Under the pieces are notes generated by a model. That model worked only from the letters and a program-made list of their open reading frames with translations, was not told the origin of the DNA and made no database searches. A program made the translations under genes and the position numbers. This document shows positions 5,790-12,653 of a stretch of 20,137 bases of DNA, piece after piece. The DNA comes from an uncultured Eubacteriales bacterium (GTDB taxonomy: Bacteria > Bacillota > Clostridia > Oscillospirales > Oscillospiraceae). The stretch is from the NCBI GenBank assembly GCA_902475455.1, contig CABRZO010000025.1, forward strand, positions 1-20,137, written 5' to 3'. Each line of letters starts with the position of its first letter. Position 1 is the first letter of the stretch.

Positions 5790-6728
5790 ATGACATCGCT
5801 TCAAATCACCTACTTTTTAAAGGCAGCAGAATATATGAGCTTTTCTAAGGCGGCGGAGGATTTGTATGTCTCCCAACCCTCGGTGAGCCGCCAGATCCGA
5901 CAACTGGAAGAGGAGTTGGGCTATGCGCTGTTTGATCGCTCCCACAAACACCACATCAGCCTGACCGCCGCCGGCATGGTCTTTCGGGACAGCTTCCGCC
6001 GATCCGCCCTCAGCTATCAGCAAGCCCGGGCGGCGGCCGCCGCCGTCTCCCGGCACATGCCGCCCCGACTGAGGATCGGCATCAGCCAGTGCTGGGATCT
6101 GACAGAGCCATTGATTCGCTTCCGGGCGCAGCTTCAAATGGACTATCCCAGCGTGGCCCTCCACTACGAAAATAACTCCTCTCTCCAGCTGCGCAAACGG
6201 CTGGAATCCGAGGAGCTGGACGTCATCTTCTGTATCAAAACCGCTGTGCAGAATTTTGATCATCTGGAAGTGCTGGACATCACCTCTCTGGAGACCAGGG
6301 CCTATGTCCGCCGGGGTCTGCTGCGCCAGGAGGATGCGCCGCTGCAGTTGTCTGATTTCAGCGGCCACACCCTGTTGATGCTGCCGGAGGAGGAGGCCCC
6401 CATGAGCCTGCAAATCGTGCTGCTTCAATTCCAGGCCCGGCAAATCAAAGTGAACCCGCTCCGGATGCCGAATCGGGAGAGCATTTTTCAAGGGCTGTTG
6501 TTGGGCACCGGCTTCACTGTGTGCACCGGCAATATGTGGGGCTGTGACGACCCCAGACTGACCTACTGCGCCATGGAGGAACCCATCCCCATCTGTGTGG
6601 TATGGGACAAGCGCAACCCTAATCCGTTGATCCGGCTGTTCGCCGAGGCAATGCTGCGGGAGTTCGGAGATCAGAAGGCCCGATTTGGACCGGAGCAGGA
6701 TATCTGGGGCATCCCACACCAAGGCTGA
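5790..6728 (+). CDS. LysR-family transcriptional regulator
   Basis: A 312-aa DNA-binding regulator. The N-terminal winged helix-turn-helix (residues 1-60) is typical: LQITYFLKAAEYMSFSKAAE, then YVSQPSVSRQIRQLEEELG and LFDRS. A linker helix (65-88) contains an alanine run. The periplasmic-binding-protein-like effector domain starts at RLRIGISQCW (93-102) and runs to about residue 300. The start codon has a GGGAGG site upstream. The gene is divergent from the flavoprotein-ferredoxin-CoA-transferase operon across a 184-base gap, the classic arrangement in which a LysR protein activates its neighbour in response to a pathway metabolite. The ligand is probably an organic acid or its CoA ester; this is inference. 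Confidence 0.93.
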   Translation: MTSLQITYFLKAAEYMSFSKAAEDLYVSQPSVSRQIRQLEEELGYALFDRSHKHHISLTAAGMVFRDSFRRSALSYQQARAAAAAVSRHMPPRLRIGISQCWDLTEPLIRFRAQLQMDYPSVALHYENNSSLQLRKRLESEELDVIFCIKTAVQNFDHLEVLDITSLETRAYVRRGLLRQEDAPLQLSDFSGHTLLMLPEEEAPMSLQIVLLQFQARQIKVNPLRMPNRESIFQGLLLGTGFTVCTGNMWGCDDPRLTYCAMEEPIPICVVWDKRNPNPLIRLFAEAMLREFGDQKARFGPEQDIWGIPHQG

Positions 6729-6732
6729 ACGG

Positions 6733-6774
6733 AAGCGGGCTGAAACCGAATGGTTTCAGCCCGCTTTCTTGCTT
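6733..6774 (+). terminator. Intrinsic terminator of the LysR gene
   Basis: A perfect 15-bp stem (6733-6747 with 6752-6766, loop GAAT) starts 5 bases after the LysR stop codon and is followed by TCTTGCTT. The convergent membrane-protein gene ends at 6773, so the hairpin may serve both. Confidence 0.8.
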
Positions 6775-8158
6775 ATTGTCCCTGGGTGAGGTCGGCATAG
6801 ACCGCCAGCGTCTCCTCGTCAGTGGCACCGCTCATATAATAGGTGGTATCCTCCGCCTCAATCCGGAGGAACACCTCATTTTGTGGGTTTAAAAAGACCT
6901 GGCAGTTCTCTCCGGTCTCCCGAACCCGGAAGCTGCCCTTGCACAGGTTGCCCATGCCGGTGCCGTTGGTCCGGACCATACTGGGCAGGTCCTCCACCAG
7001 GGTGACCTCCTCAATGGTGTCCACGGGAATGGTATAATCCTCCTTGAGCTGCTCCGCCGCCAGTGTTCCCTCCTCCAGAGTAATGTGAATGGGGGTAAAC
7101 TCCAGCCGCACCAGCCAGGCGCACATCACCAGCACTCCCAGCAGCACCAGCAGCAAAAACACGCCCATGGCCTTGCCCCCGGGGGCGGCCATGTTCATGG
7201 TGGCGCCGACCCCCACCCGTTTTTCCACCATGGTCTTGGTGTCTTTGGGATTGTAGTAGATGAGGCCGCCCAACCAGCAGGCGTCATCATCAGAAAGACC
7301 CACCAGATCCATTTTATCCCGATAGGTCTGGTCCAGCTTATTCTGTCGGCGCAGCAGTTCCACACACAGCAGCAACAGCAGCACGGTATAACCGATGGTG
7401 CCCCAGAGCAGCAGCGACATCCCTGCCTCTGAATCCACCACTGTGACTCCTCCAAAGGCCACCACCAGGATGGTATTCAGCCAGGCCATCAGGATCCAGA
7501 ACTTCTTCCACAACATCCGCCGGGCCCGATTATAGTTCAGGTTCACCTGGCTGTCGGAGCTGATGACCTTCTGGCGCTGCCGGTCCATCCAAAGCCCCGC
7601 CCAGCCATAGATGGGGGTAATCAGTGCAAAGGACACGGCCACAATCCCAACAGCTGGGGCTTCCGGCCGGCCCCAGACCGATACCAGTGCCGCCACAGCT
7701 CCGGCAACACCCAGCAGGGTGGGAATCAAGAAATCCGTCCACCGCAGGCAGCGCAGCGCGCCCAGATCCCGGATCTCCACCAGCCGGCGCTCCTCCTGCC
7801 GGCCCACGTAGCCCCGCTCCGCCTTCCAGCGCCGCAGGGCCCGGTTGGCCCGGACAAAGGGAATCTCCATCAGGGCAATGGCCCCGAAGCACCAGATCAG
7901 CCAGAAGCTGGTGCTGATGGACATATAAGGAATGGGCAGGGTGACAATGGGCACCACCGCCAAAACCAGCAGCCAGATCAGCATTTCCTTCCGGAACCGG
8001 CGGCGGATGGCCTCCACCTCCGGCTCCTGCTCCCAGCCCGGCTGCATCCGGGCCCCGAACAGCAATCCCGCTCTGGGCTTGCCGTAATAGCGCATGATGG
8101 CATACAAAATAAGCAGCACCGGATACATACAGGCGCCCATAATCAAGAACAGCGTCAT
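6773..8158 (-). CDS. DUF5808-type multi-pass membrane protein
   Basis: A 461-aa integral membrane protein of unknown biochemical role. Hydrophobic segments are visible at about 3-22, 59-78, 83-100, 142-161, 168-190, 219-240, 247-268 and 331-351. Between the last two lies the cytoplasmic-looking motif DDDACWLGGLIYYNPKDTKT (290-309) followed by VEKRVGVG, the hallmark of DUF5808. The C-terminal soluble part (354-461) looks beta-rich and resembles bacterial PH-like domains. The ATG at 8156-8158 lies 3 bases after the stop codon of the GntR gene, and its GGAGGAG ribosome binding site lies inside the last GntR codons, so translation is coupled. Such GntR plus membrane-protein pairs are common in Firmicutes, where the regulator controls its own operon, often under envelope stress. 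Confidence 0.85.
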   Translation of the reverse strand: MTLFLIMGACMYPVLLILYAIMRYYGKPRAGLLFGARMQPGWEQEPEVEAIRRRFRKEMLIWLLVLAVVPIVTLPIPYMSISTSFWLIWCFGAIALMEIPFVRANRALRRWKAERGYVGRQEERRLVEIRDLGALRCLRWTDFLIPTLLGVAGAVAALVSVWGRPEAPAVGIVAVSFALITPIYGWAGLWMDRQRQKVISSDSQVNLNYNRARRMLWKKFWILMAWLNTILVVAFGGVTVVDSEAGMSLLLWGTIGYTVLLLLLCVELLRRQNKLDQTYRDKMDLVGLSDDDACWLGGLIYYNPKDTKTMVEKRVGVGATMNMAAPGGKAMGVFLLLVLLGVLVMCAWLVRLEFTPIHITLEEGTLAAEQLKEDYTIPVDTIEEVTLVEDLPSMVRTNGTGMGNLCKGSFRVRETGENCQVFLNPQNEVFLRIEAEDTTYYMSGATDEETLAVYADLTQGQ

Positions 8159-8161
8159 AAT

Positions 8162-8533
8162 TTACTCCTCCTTCCCATAGGCCCCTTCACAGAGCTCCAG
8201 AAAAGCTTCCCAGTCCATCCCCCGGGCCCGGGCCTCCGCCGCCAATACCCGGAGCTGCTCCAGGCTCTCCCGGGGCAGGGTGCCGGTGGCCTCCGCCTGC
8301 TCCCGCACCCGGGCGCCGCTGCGTCGGTCAATCACGATAAACCCCTCCTGCTTCAGGAGCTGATAGGTTTTATTCACCGTCATGGCGTTGATACCCAACT
8401 CCTCCGCCAGGGCCCGCACCGTGGGGAGCTTCTCCCCCGGAGCAAGCCGTCCGTCGGATATCCCTGCCACAATCTGGTGGCGCAGCTGAAGATAGATGGG
8501 CACATCGGAGCCGTCCCGAATTTCAATAACCAT
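8162..8533 (-). CDS. GntR-family regulator, YtrA subfamily
   Basis: A 123-aa repressor-type regulator. The N-terminal winged helix-turn-helix (10-75) includes VPIYLQLRHQIVAGI, LPTVRALAEELGINAMTVNK and YQLLKQEGFI. Only a short C-terminal dimerisation stretch (about 45 residues) follows, as in YtrA-type proteins, so there is no large ligand domain. The ATG at 8531-8533 has a GGAGG site upstream. The gene is first in a two-gene operon with the DUF5808 membrane protein. A perfect inverted repeat immediately upstream is the likely autoregulatory operator. Confidence 0.93.
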   Translation of the reverse strand: MVIEIRDGSDVPIYLQLRHQIVAGISDGRLAPGEKLPTVRALAEELGINAMTVNKTYQLLKQEGFIVIDRRSGARVREQAEATGTLPRESLEQLRVLAAEARARGMDWEAFLELCEGAYGKEE

Positions 8534-8549
8534 AGCGCGCCTCCTCTCT

Positions 8550-8588
8550 TTGTATTATTTATAGTAATACAAATAATACAAAAGTCAA
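8550..8588 (-). promoter_or_regulatory. GntR operon promoter and operator palindrome
   Basis: A perfect 8-bp inverted repeat TTGTATTA-N7-TAATACAA (8550-8557 and 8565-8572) lies 17 bases upstream of the GntR start. A third half-site TAATACAA follows at 8574-8581, repeated at 9-base spacing. On the minus strand TTGACT (8583-8588) may be the -35 and TATAAA (8558-8563) the -10, with a rather long 19-base spacer. The operator would then cover the -10 and the start of transcription, so bound repressor would block the promoter. Confidence 0.75.
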
Positions 8589-8609
8589 GTACAAATTCAC
8601 AAAATGTTA

Positions 8610-8638
8610 TTTACTCCCCCGCTTTTAAGTGTTAAAAT
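8610..8638 (+). promoter_or_regulatory. Possible promoter of the YerC-like gene
   Basis: TTTACT (8610-8615) and TAAAAT (8633-8638) are separated by 17 bases, 28 bases upstream of the start codon. Both are imperfect. The site is divergent from the GntR operator region. Confidence 0.35.
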
Positions 8639-8666
8639 GATCATACTATATTGAGGGAGTGATTTC

Positions 8667-8969
8667 ATGCCCCGTCCCATGAAACAAGAGCGGTCCATCG
8701 CCATGTATGAGACCATTTTAAAGCTGCGTACCGTGGAGGAATGCATCCACTTCTTTGAAGATCTCTGTGCCGCCACCGAGCTCAGCGCTATGGAACAGCG
8801 CTTTGACGTGGCCTCCCTGTTGCTGGAGGGCCGGGTGTACACCGAGATTATGGAGCTCACCAAAGCCAGCAGCGCCACCGTCAGCCGGGTCAATCGAATG
8901 CTCAACTACGGCACCGGCTGTCTGGGCGAAGTCATCGCCCGCCCCGCTCAGGGTGAGGAGGACTCGTAA
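8667..8969 (+). CDS. TrpR-related YerC/YecD-family DNA-binding protein
   Basis: A 100-aa helical protein of the TrpR-like superfamily, as in B. subtilis YerC. Features are the N-terminal helix YETILKLRTVEECIHFFEDL (14-33), ELSAMEQRFDVASLLLEGRV (38-57) and the helix-turn-helix ASSATVSRVNRMLNYGTG (67-84). These proteins bind DNA as dimers; the ligand and targets are mostly unknown, and in some genomes the family is annotated as a trp operon repressor homologue. No tryptophan genes lie in the window. The start follows GAGGGAG. It is a single-gene unit closed by a strong terminator. Confidence 0.9.
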   Translation: MPRPMKQERSIAMYETILKLRTVEECIHFFEDLCAATELSAMEQRFDVASLLLEGRVYTEIMELTKASSATVSRVNRMLNYGTGCLGEVIARPAQGEEDS

Positions 8970-8977
8970 CACCGAAC

Positions 8978-9028
8978 AAAAATCCCCGGCAAAGCACCCA
9001 AAACACGGTGCTTTGCCGGGGATTTTTT
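8978..9028. terminator. Strong terminator between convergent genes
   Basis: A perfect 21-bp stem (8978-8998 with 9007-9027, 8-base loop) ends in TTTTTT on the plus strand and has AAAAA on its left side. It closes the YerC-like gene and can act on the convergent XRE gene, which ends at 9046. Confidence 0.92.
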
Positions 9029-9045
9029 GTCTTGATGAATCACCC

Positions 9046-9837
9046 TCACTTGGGAAAGATGGCGTAGAACAGTTCCAGCACCGCCCTGCCCACCTGGGGA
9101 AACCGCTGGCGGACCGCCTCCACGAACGCCTGCTTGGGGACGGAATGGTAGATGGAAAAGGTGACCTCTCCGATGGTCTGATCTCCGATGGCAATGGGAC
9201 CATAGGCCAGCCCACCGGCGGCGATCCGGGAGGCCTGGGCATAGCCCCCGATGGCATAGGTGCCTACCGCCATACCACCCAGGGCGAACCACCCCACCGA
9301 AAGCCCGCCCAGCGCAATTACGCCCACGGCAACCCCGGCAAACACCAGCAGGCCTGCTCCCAGTCCCGCCAAGGTGAGAGCCCCTACCGAAATGCCCCCC
9401 ACGGAGACCACCCCCAAAGAGATGCCCCCAAAGGCCAGCACCCCCTGGGCAACGTTGCCCACCGCCACAATGCCCCGGGCTTTTCGTAATCCCGGCCCCA
9501 GGTTGATGTGGACCAGGGGCAGTCCCCACAGGGTGCGGCGGCTTTTATGTTCATAGACGTAGCCGCCCCCCAGCCGCCAGCGGGCCTTCTGAAAGGGCTC
9601 CTGGACCATCTGAGCTCCGGCGGGCTCTGTGGACGGCTCCAGGCTGCGGCCCGTCAGTTCATCCATGGAAATTTGAAAATAGTCGCAGAGCAGGTGCAGC
9701 TTCTCCAGCTCCGGAGTGGTCTCCCCCAGCTCCCATTTGCTGATGGTCTGCCGGGAGACCCCCACCGCCTCCCCCAACTTCTCCTGGCTCAGGCCGCGTT
9801 CCCGCCGCAGCCGGCAGAGCTGCTGTGAAAATGTCAT
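9046..9837 (-). CDS. XRE-family regulator fused to a decapeptide-repeat C-terminal domain
   Basis: A 263-aa protein. Residues 1-62 are a Cro/CI-type helix-turn-helix (LRRERGLSQEKLGEAVGVSR, then TISKWELGET and LEKLHLLCDYFQISMDEL). A polar linker leads to an unusual hydrophobic glycine-rich region (119-219). It contains seven contiguous 10-residue repeats (129-198) of the form [VIL]-x-x-G-x-x-x-x-[GA]-G, for example ISLGVVSVGG and LSVGWFALGG. An 11-residue variant and one more degenerate copy follow (210-219). The C-terminus (225-263) is a short helical domain. The repeat could be a beta-solenoid or a membrane-associated array. The start has a GGAGGAG site upstream. Related XRE-repeat proteins occur in Firmicutes, but I know of no established function. 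Regulation of membrane properties is speculation. Confidence 0.85.
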   Translation of the reverse strand: MTFSQQLCRLRRERGLSQEKLGEAVGVSRQTISKWELGETTPELEKLHLLCDYFQISMDELTGRSLEPSTEPAGAQMVQEPFQKARWRLGGGYVYEHKSRRTLWGLPLVHINLGPGLRKARGIVAVGNVAQGVLAFGGISLGVVSVGGISVGALTLAGLGAGLLVFAGVAVGVIALGGLSVGWFALGGMAVGTYAIGGYAQASRIAAGGLAYGPIAIGDQTIGEVTFSIYHSVPKQAFVEAVRQRFPQVGRAVLELFYAIFPK

Positions 9838-9986
9838 GGATACTCCTCCTCTCGTCCCGCCCAGTATACCAGCTCTCCCCCTTCTCCGCCAGCAAATTCT
9901 CCCGGCAGTTTGTCAACCAAAGTTAACATGCCTTGTTTTCCAAGGGTTTTCCAGGGCTCCGGCGCAGAAAAAGATGGATTGCGCTA

Positions 9987-10015
9987 TTCACAAACCGGCC
10001 CGGGGATGCTATAAT
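9987..10015 (+). promoter_or_regulatory. Transketolase promoter (extended -10)
   Basis: TTCACA (9987-9992, 5 of 6 consensus) and a perfect TATAAT (10010-10015) are separated by 17 bases, with the extended -10 dinucleotide TG at 10007-10008. The start codon lies 40 bases downstream of the -10. Confidence 0.85.
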
Positions 10016-10055
10016 CCAAGGTGCGAAAGCACTACTATAAAGGAGCGTGGAACCT

Positions 10056-10901
10056 ATGACAGAAGCAGAGCGCAAGCAGCTCCAGATCACCGCGTGCAAA
10101 GTCCGCATGGGCGTGATCCAGGGCGTTTACAGCGCCAAGTCCGGCCACCCCGGCGGAAGCCTCTCGGCCACCGACCTGTTTACCTACCTCTATTTCAAGG
10201 AGATGCGGGTGGATCCCCAGAATCCCAAGGCGGACAACCGGGATCGGTTTGTCCTCTCCAAGGGCCACACCGCCCCCGGACTCTATTCCACCCTGGCCCT
10301 GAAGGGCTTTTTCCCCGTGGAGGAACTGTCCACCCTGCGCCACATCGGCAGCCGGCTGCAGGGCCACCCCAATATGAATACTGTGCCCGGCATTGACATG
10401 TCCACCGGCTCCCTGGGCCAGGGCATCTCCACCGCCTGCGGCATGGCCCTGGGCGCCAAGATGCGGGGCACCGACGAGCGGGTCTACACCCTGCTGGGCG
10501 ACGGTGAAATTCAGGAAGGCCAGGTCTGGGAGGCCCTGATGTTCGCCGCCCACAACAAGCTGGACAACCTGGTGGTCATCATCGACAACAACGGCCTGCA
10601 GATCGATGGCCCCGTGGCCGAGGTCATGAGCCCCTATCCCATCCGGGAGAAGGTGGAGGCCTTCGGCCTGGAGGCCATGGAGATCGACGGCCATGACTTT
10701 GACCAGATCGATGCCGCCTTCCAGAAGGCCAAGACCGTCAAGGGCAAGCCCTTCGCCATCATCATGAAGACCGTCAAGGGCAAGGGCGTCAGCTACATGG
10801 AGAACCAGGTGGGCTGGCACGGCACTGCCCCCAACGCGGAGCAGTATGAGATCGCCATGAATGAGCTGAAGGCTCAGCTGGCAGAACTGGAGGCGAAGTA
10901 A
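10056..10901 (+). CDS. Transketolase, N-terminal (thiamine-diphosphate-binding) subunit
   Basis: The N-terminal half of a split transketolase (281 aa). Transketolase moves two-carbon ketol units between sugar phosphates in the non-oxidative pentose phosphate pathway. Visible motifs are SGHPGG (29-34), SKGH (68-71), STGSLGQG (116-123), the ThDP/Mg motif starting LLGDGE (146-151) and ending at DNN (177-179), and the conserved WHG (254-256). The ATG at 10056 is preferred over the in-frame GTG at 10047, which sits only one base after the AGGAG site. The stop codon is separated by one base from the start of the C-terminal subunit gene, so both are made in equal amounts from one transcript. Confidence 0.95.
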   Translation: MTEAERKQLQITACKVRMGVIQGVYSAKSGHPGGSLSATDLFTYLYFKEMRVDPQNPKADNRDRFVLSKGHTAPGLYSTLALKGFFPVEELSTLRHIGSRLQGHPNMNTVPGIDMSTGSLGQGISTACGMALGAKMRGTDERVYTLLGDGEIQEGQVWEALMFAAHNKLDNLVVIIDNNGLQIDGPVAEVMSPYPIREKVEAFGLEAMEIDGHDFDQIDAAFQKAKTVKGKPFAIIMKTVKGKGVSYMENQVGWHGTAPNAEQYEIAMNELKAQLAELEAK

Positions 10902-10902
10902 G

Positions 10903-11841
10903 ATGGCTGACGTGAAAAAGATCGCCACCCGTGAGAGCTACGGCAACGCGTTGGTGGAACTGGGCAAGGAGATGCCCGAGCTGGTGGTGCTGGACGCCGA
11001 CCTGGCCGGCGCCACCAAGACCAGCATTTTTAAGAAGGCCTTCCCGGAGCGCCACATCGACTGTGGCATCGCCGAGTGCGACATGGTGGGCGTGGCCGCG
11101 GGCCTGAGCACCATGGGCTTTGTCCCCTTCGCCTCCTCCTTTGCCATGTTTGCCGCGGGTCGGGCCTTTGAGCAGATCCGCAACACCGTGGGCTATCCTC
11201 ACCTGAACGTCAAGATCGGCGCCACCCACGGCGGCATCTCCGTGGGCGAAGACGGCGCTTCCCACCAGTGCAACGAGGATTTCGCCGTCATGCGCACCAT
11301 CCCCGGTATGGTGGTGATGTGCCCCTCCGACGACGTGGAGGCCAAGGCTGCCGTCAAGGCCGCCGCCAAGCACCAGGGCCCCGTCTACATGCGCTTCTCC
11401 CGTTTTGCCAGCCCCGTGTTCCACGCTGAGGACTATCAGTTTGAGATCGGCAAGGGCGAGGTGCTCCAGGACGGCACCGATGTGGCCATCATTGCCACCG
11501 GCCTGATGGTCAACGAGGCCATCGAGGCGGGCAAGGCCCTGGCCGCCAAGGGCATCAGCGCCCGGGTCATCAACATGTGCACCATCAAGCCCCTGGACGA
11601 GGCTCTGGTGCTGGCTGCCGCCAAGGAGTGCGGCAAGATCGTCACCGTGGAGGAGCACTCCATCATCGGCGGTCTGGGCGAGGCTGTCTGCTCCTGCCTG
11701 GCGGAGCAGTGCCCGGTCCCCGTCAAGCGCATCGGCGTCAACGACGAGTTCGGCCACTCCGGCCCCGCCGGCGACCTGCTGAAGCAGTTCGGTCTGTGTG
11801 CCGACCACATTGTGGAGGTCACCGAGGCTTTCTGCAAGTAA
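10903..11841 (+). CDS. Transketolase, C-terminal (pyrimidine-binding) subunit
   Basis: The C-terminal half of the split transketolase (312 aa). The pyrimidine-binding domain (1-175) contains the catalytic glutamate E58 in GIAECDM, where full-length enzymes usually have GIAEQ, and the cofactor-side segment FASSFAMFAAGRAFEQIRN (76-94). GATHGGISVGEDGASHQ (106-122) is the conserved active-site loop. The C-terminal transketolase domain (180-312) includes IATGLMVNEA, CTIKPLD and VEEHSIIGGLG. The ribosome binding site GGAGGCG is in the last codons of the partner gene. Deoxyxylulose-phosphate synthase is excluded because it is a single, longer chain with different motifs. Confidence 0.95.
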   Translation: MADVKKIATRESYGNALVELGKEMPELVVLDADLAGATKTSIFKKAFPERHIDCGIAECDMVGVAAGLSTMGFVPFASSFAMFAAGRAFEQIRNTVGYPHLNVKIGATHGGISVGEDGASHQCNEDFAVMRTIPGMVVMCPSDDVEAKAAVKAAAKHQGPVYMRFSRFASPVFHAEDYQFEIGKGEVLQDGTDVAIIATGLMVNEAIEAGKALAAKGISARVINMCTIKPLDEALVLAAAKECGKIVTVEEHSIIGGLGEAVCSCLAEQCPVPVKRIGVNDEFGHSGPAGDLLKQFGLCADHIVEVTEAFCK

Positions 11842-11860
11842 TACGCCCCCTCAGAATCAC

Positions 11861-11900
11861 AATGCCCGGACGTTTGATCTCAAACGTCCGGGCATTTTCT
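11861..11900 (+). terminator. Intrinsic terminator of the transketolase operon
   Basis: A 17-bp palindromic stem (11861-11877 with 11880-11896; the innermost pairs form the loop) is followed by TTCT, 20 bases after the stop codon. Confidence 0.88.
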
Positions 11901-11907
11901 GCCTCAG

Positions 11908-12588
11908 TTAAAACCGGTCTGTCACCGGAGGCTCCAGCTCCAACTCTTTGAAATAGCGATAATAGGGCATCAGCCAGCGGAAGCCCTCCAGAATGTCTTC
12001 CTTCAATTCCCGGGTGGTCATCCGCTCATCGGGTTCATGGGAAGTGCAGATGGTAATATTTTTGCGGTTAAACCAGGGCTTCAGCACCGGGGAACACTCC
12101 CCTTTGGAGCGCTTATACTCCTCTCCCTCCAGGTGGAAGCGCTCCTGCCCATCCAGCTTCCGGGCCAGCCGCTCCAGGGGCTTGGGATCCCGGAGGATGC
12201 GCCGCCGGTATTGCTCCATCTGCACCGGCCGGGCACAGTAATAGCCCATGCCGTACTCGTAGCCCTCCGGGAAAATCTCAAAGTAAAAGGCGGGTCGGGC
12301 GGTCCATTCTTCGCTGGGCTGGCGGATGACCAACCAGAGGTGATCCTTGTAAAGTCCGCCGTACTTGACCCGGCGCACATCCCGATAGATCCGAGCCACC
12401 TTGAGCTGCAGGTCCTCCTTGGGGAACTCCTCTTCTATCGCCTCCATCAGCTCCGCCCCCAGCGCCTTCAGCGGGTTATAGAGATAGTCCAGATAGTCCT
12501 GCTTGTGCTCCAGGAACCAGTCCCGGTGATTGTTGAGGCGGATGCCCCACAGAAAATCAATCGTCTGTTCTGAAAAACCTTGAAACAT
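11908..12588 (-). CDS. DUF2461 family protein
   Basis: A 226-aa cytoplasmic protein of unknown function. Diagnostic features are the N-terminal TIDFLWGIRLNNHRDWF (9-25) and the conserved core RIYRDVRRVKYGGLYKDHLW (67-86; the family's R-I-x-R-D-x-R motif). EWTARPAFYFEIFPEG (94-109) and MGYYCARP (114-121) follow. The start is the ATG at 12586-12588, with a GGAGAAA site 8 bases upstream; the in-frame GTG at 12613-12615 lies inside a hairpin. It follows the VanW gene on the same strand but is separated from it by a terminator-like hairpin. I see no separate promoter between the hairpin and the start codon. Confidence 0.9.
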   Translation of the reverse strand: MFQGFSEQTIDFLWGIRLNNHRDWFLEHKQDYLDYLYNPLKALGAELMEAIEEEFPKEDLQLKVARIYRDVRRVKYGGLYKDHLWLVIRQPSEEWTARPAFYFEIFPEGYEYGMGYYCARPVQMEQYRRRILRDPKPLERLARKLDGQERFHLEGEEYKRSKGECSPVLKPWFNRKNITICTSHEPDERMTTRELKEDILEGFRWLMPYYRYFKELELEPPVTDRF

Positions 12589-12600
12589 AGCATTTTCTCC

Positions 12601-12636
12601 ATAAAATTCCCGCACAATAGCTGTGCGGGAATTTTT
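12601..12636 (-). terminator. Terminator or attenuator hairpin between VanW and DUF2461 genes
   Basis: A 14-bp perfect stem (12603-12616 with 12622-12635, loop of 5-6 bases) ends on the minus strand in ATTTTAT. It lies 18 bases past the VanW stop codon and only 14 bases before the DUF2461 start codon. Confidence 0.75.
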
Positions 12637-12653
12637 GTTTGTATGAATTAGGT

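Noticed and set aside
8745..9489. Open frames spanning the YerC-like gene, the terminator and the opposite strand of the XRE gene
   Set aside because: They cross a strong terminator and read the decapeptide repeats backwards as Pro/His/Gly-rich sequence, so they are artefacts.
9911..9916. Perfect TTGACA on the minus strand upstream of the XRE gene
   Set aside because: No -10 hexamer is found at 15-19 bases. TATACT at 9863-9868 is too far away, so no promoter was called from this pair.
10035..11808. Two long minus-strand ORFs opposite the transketolase genes
   Set aside because: They are shadows with His/Gly/Leu-rich composition; the plus-strand frames have full transketolase motifs.
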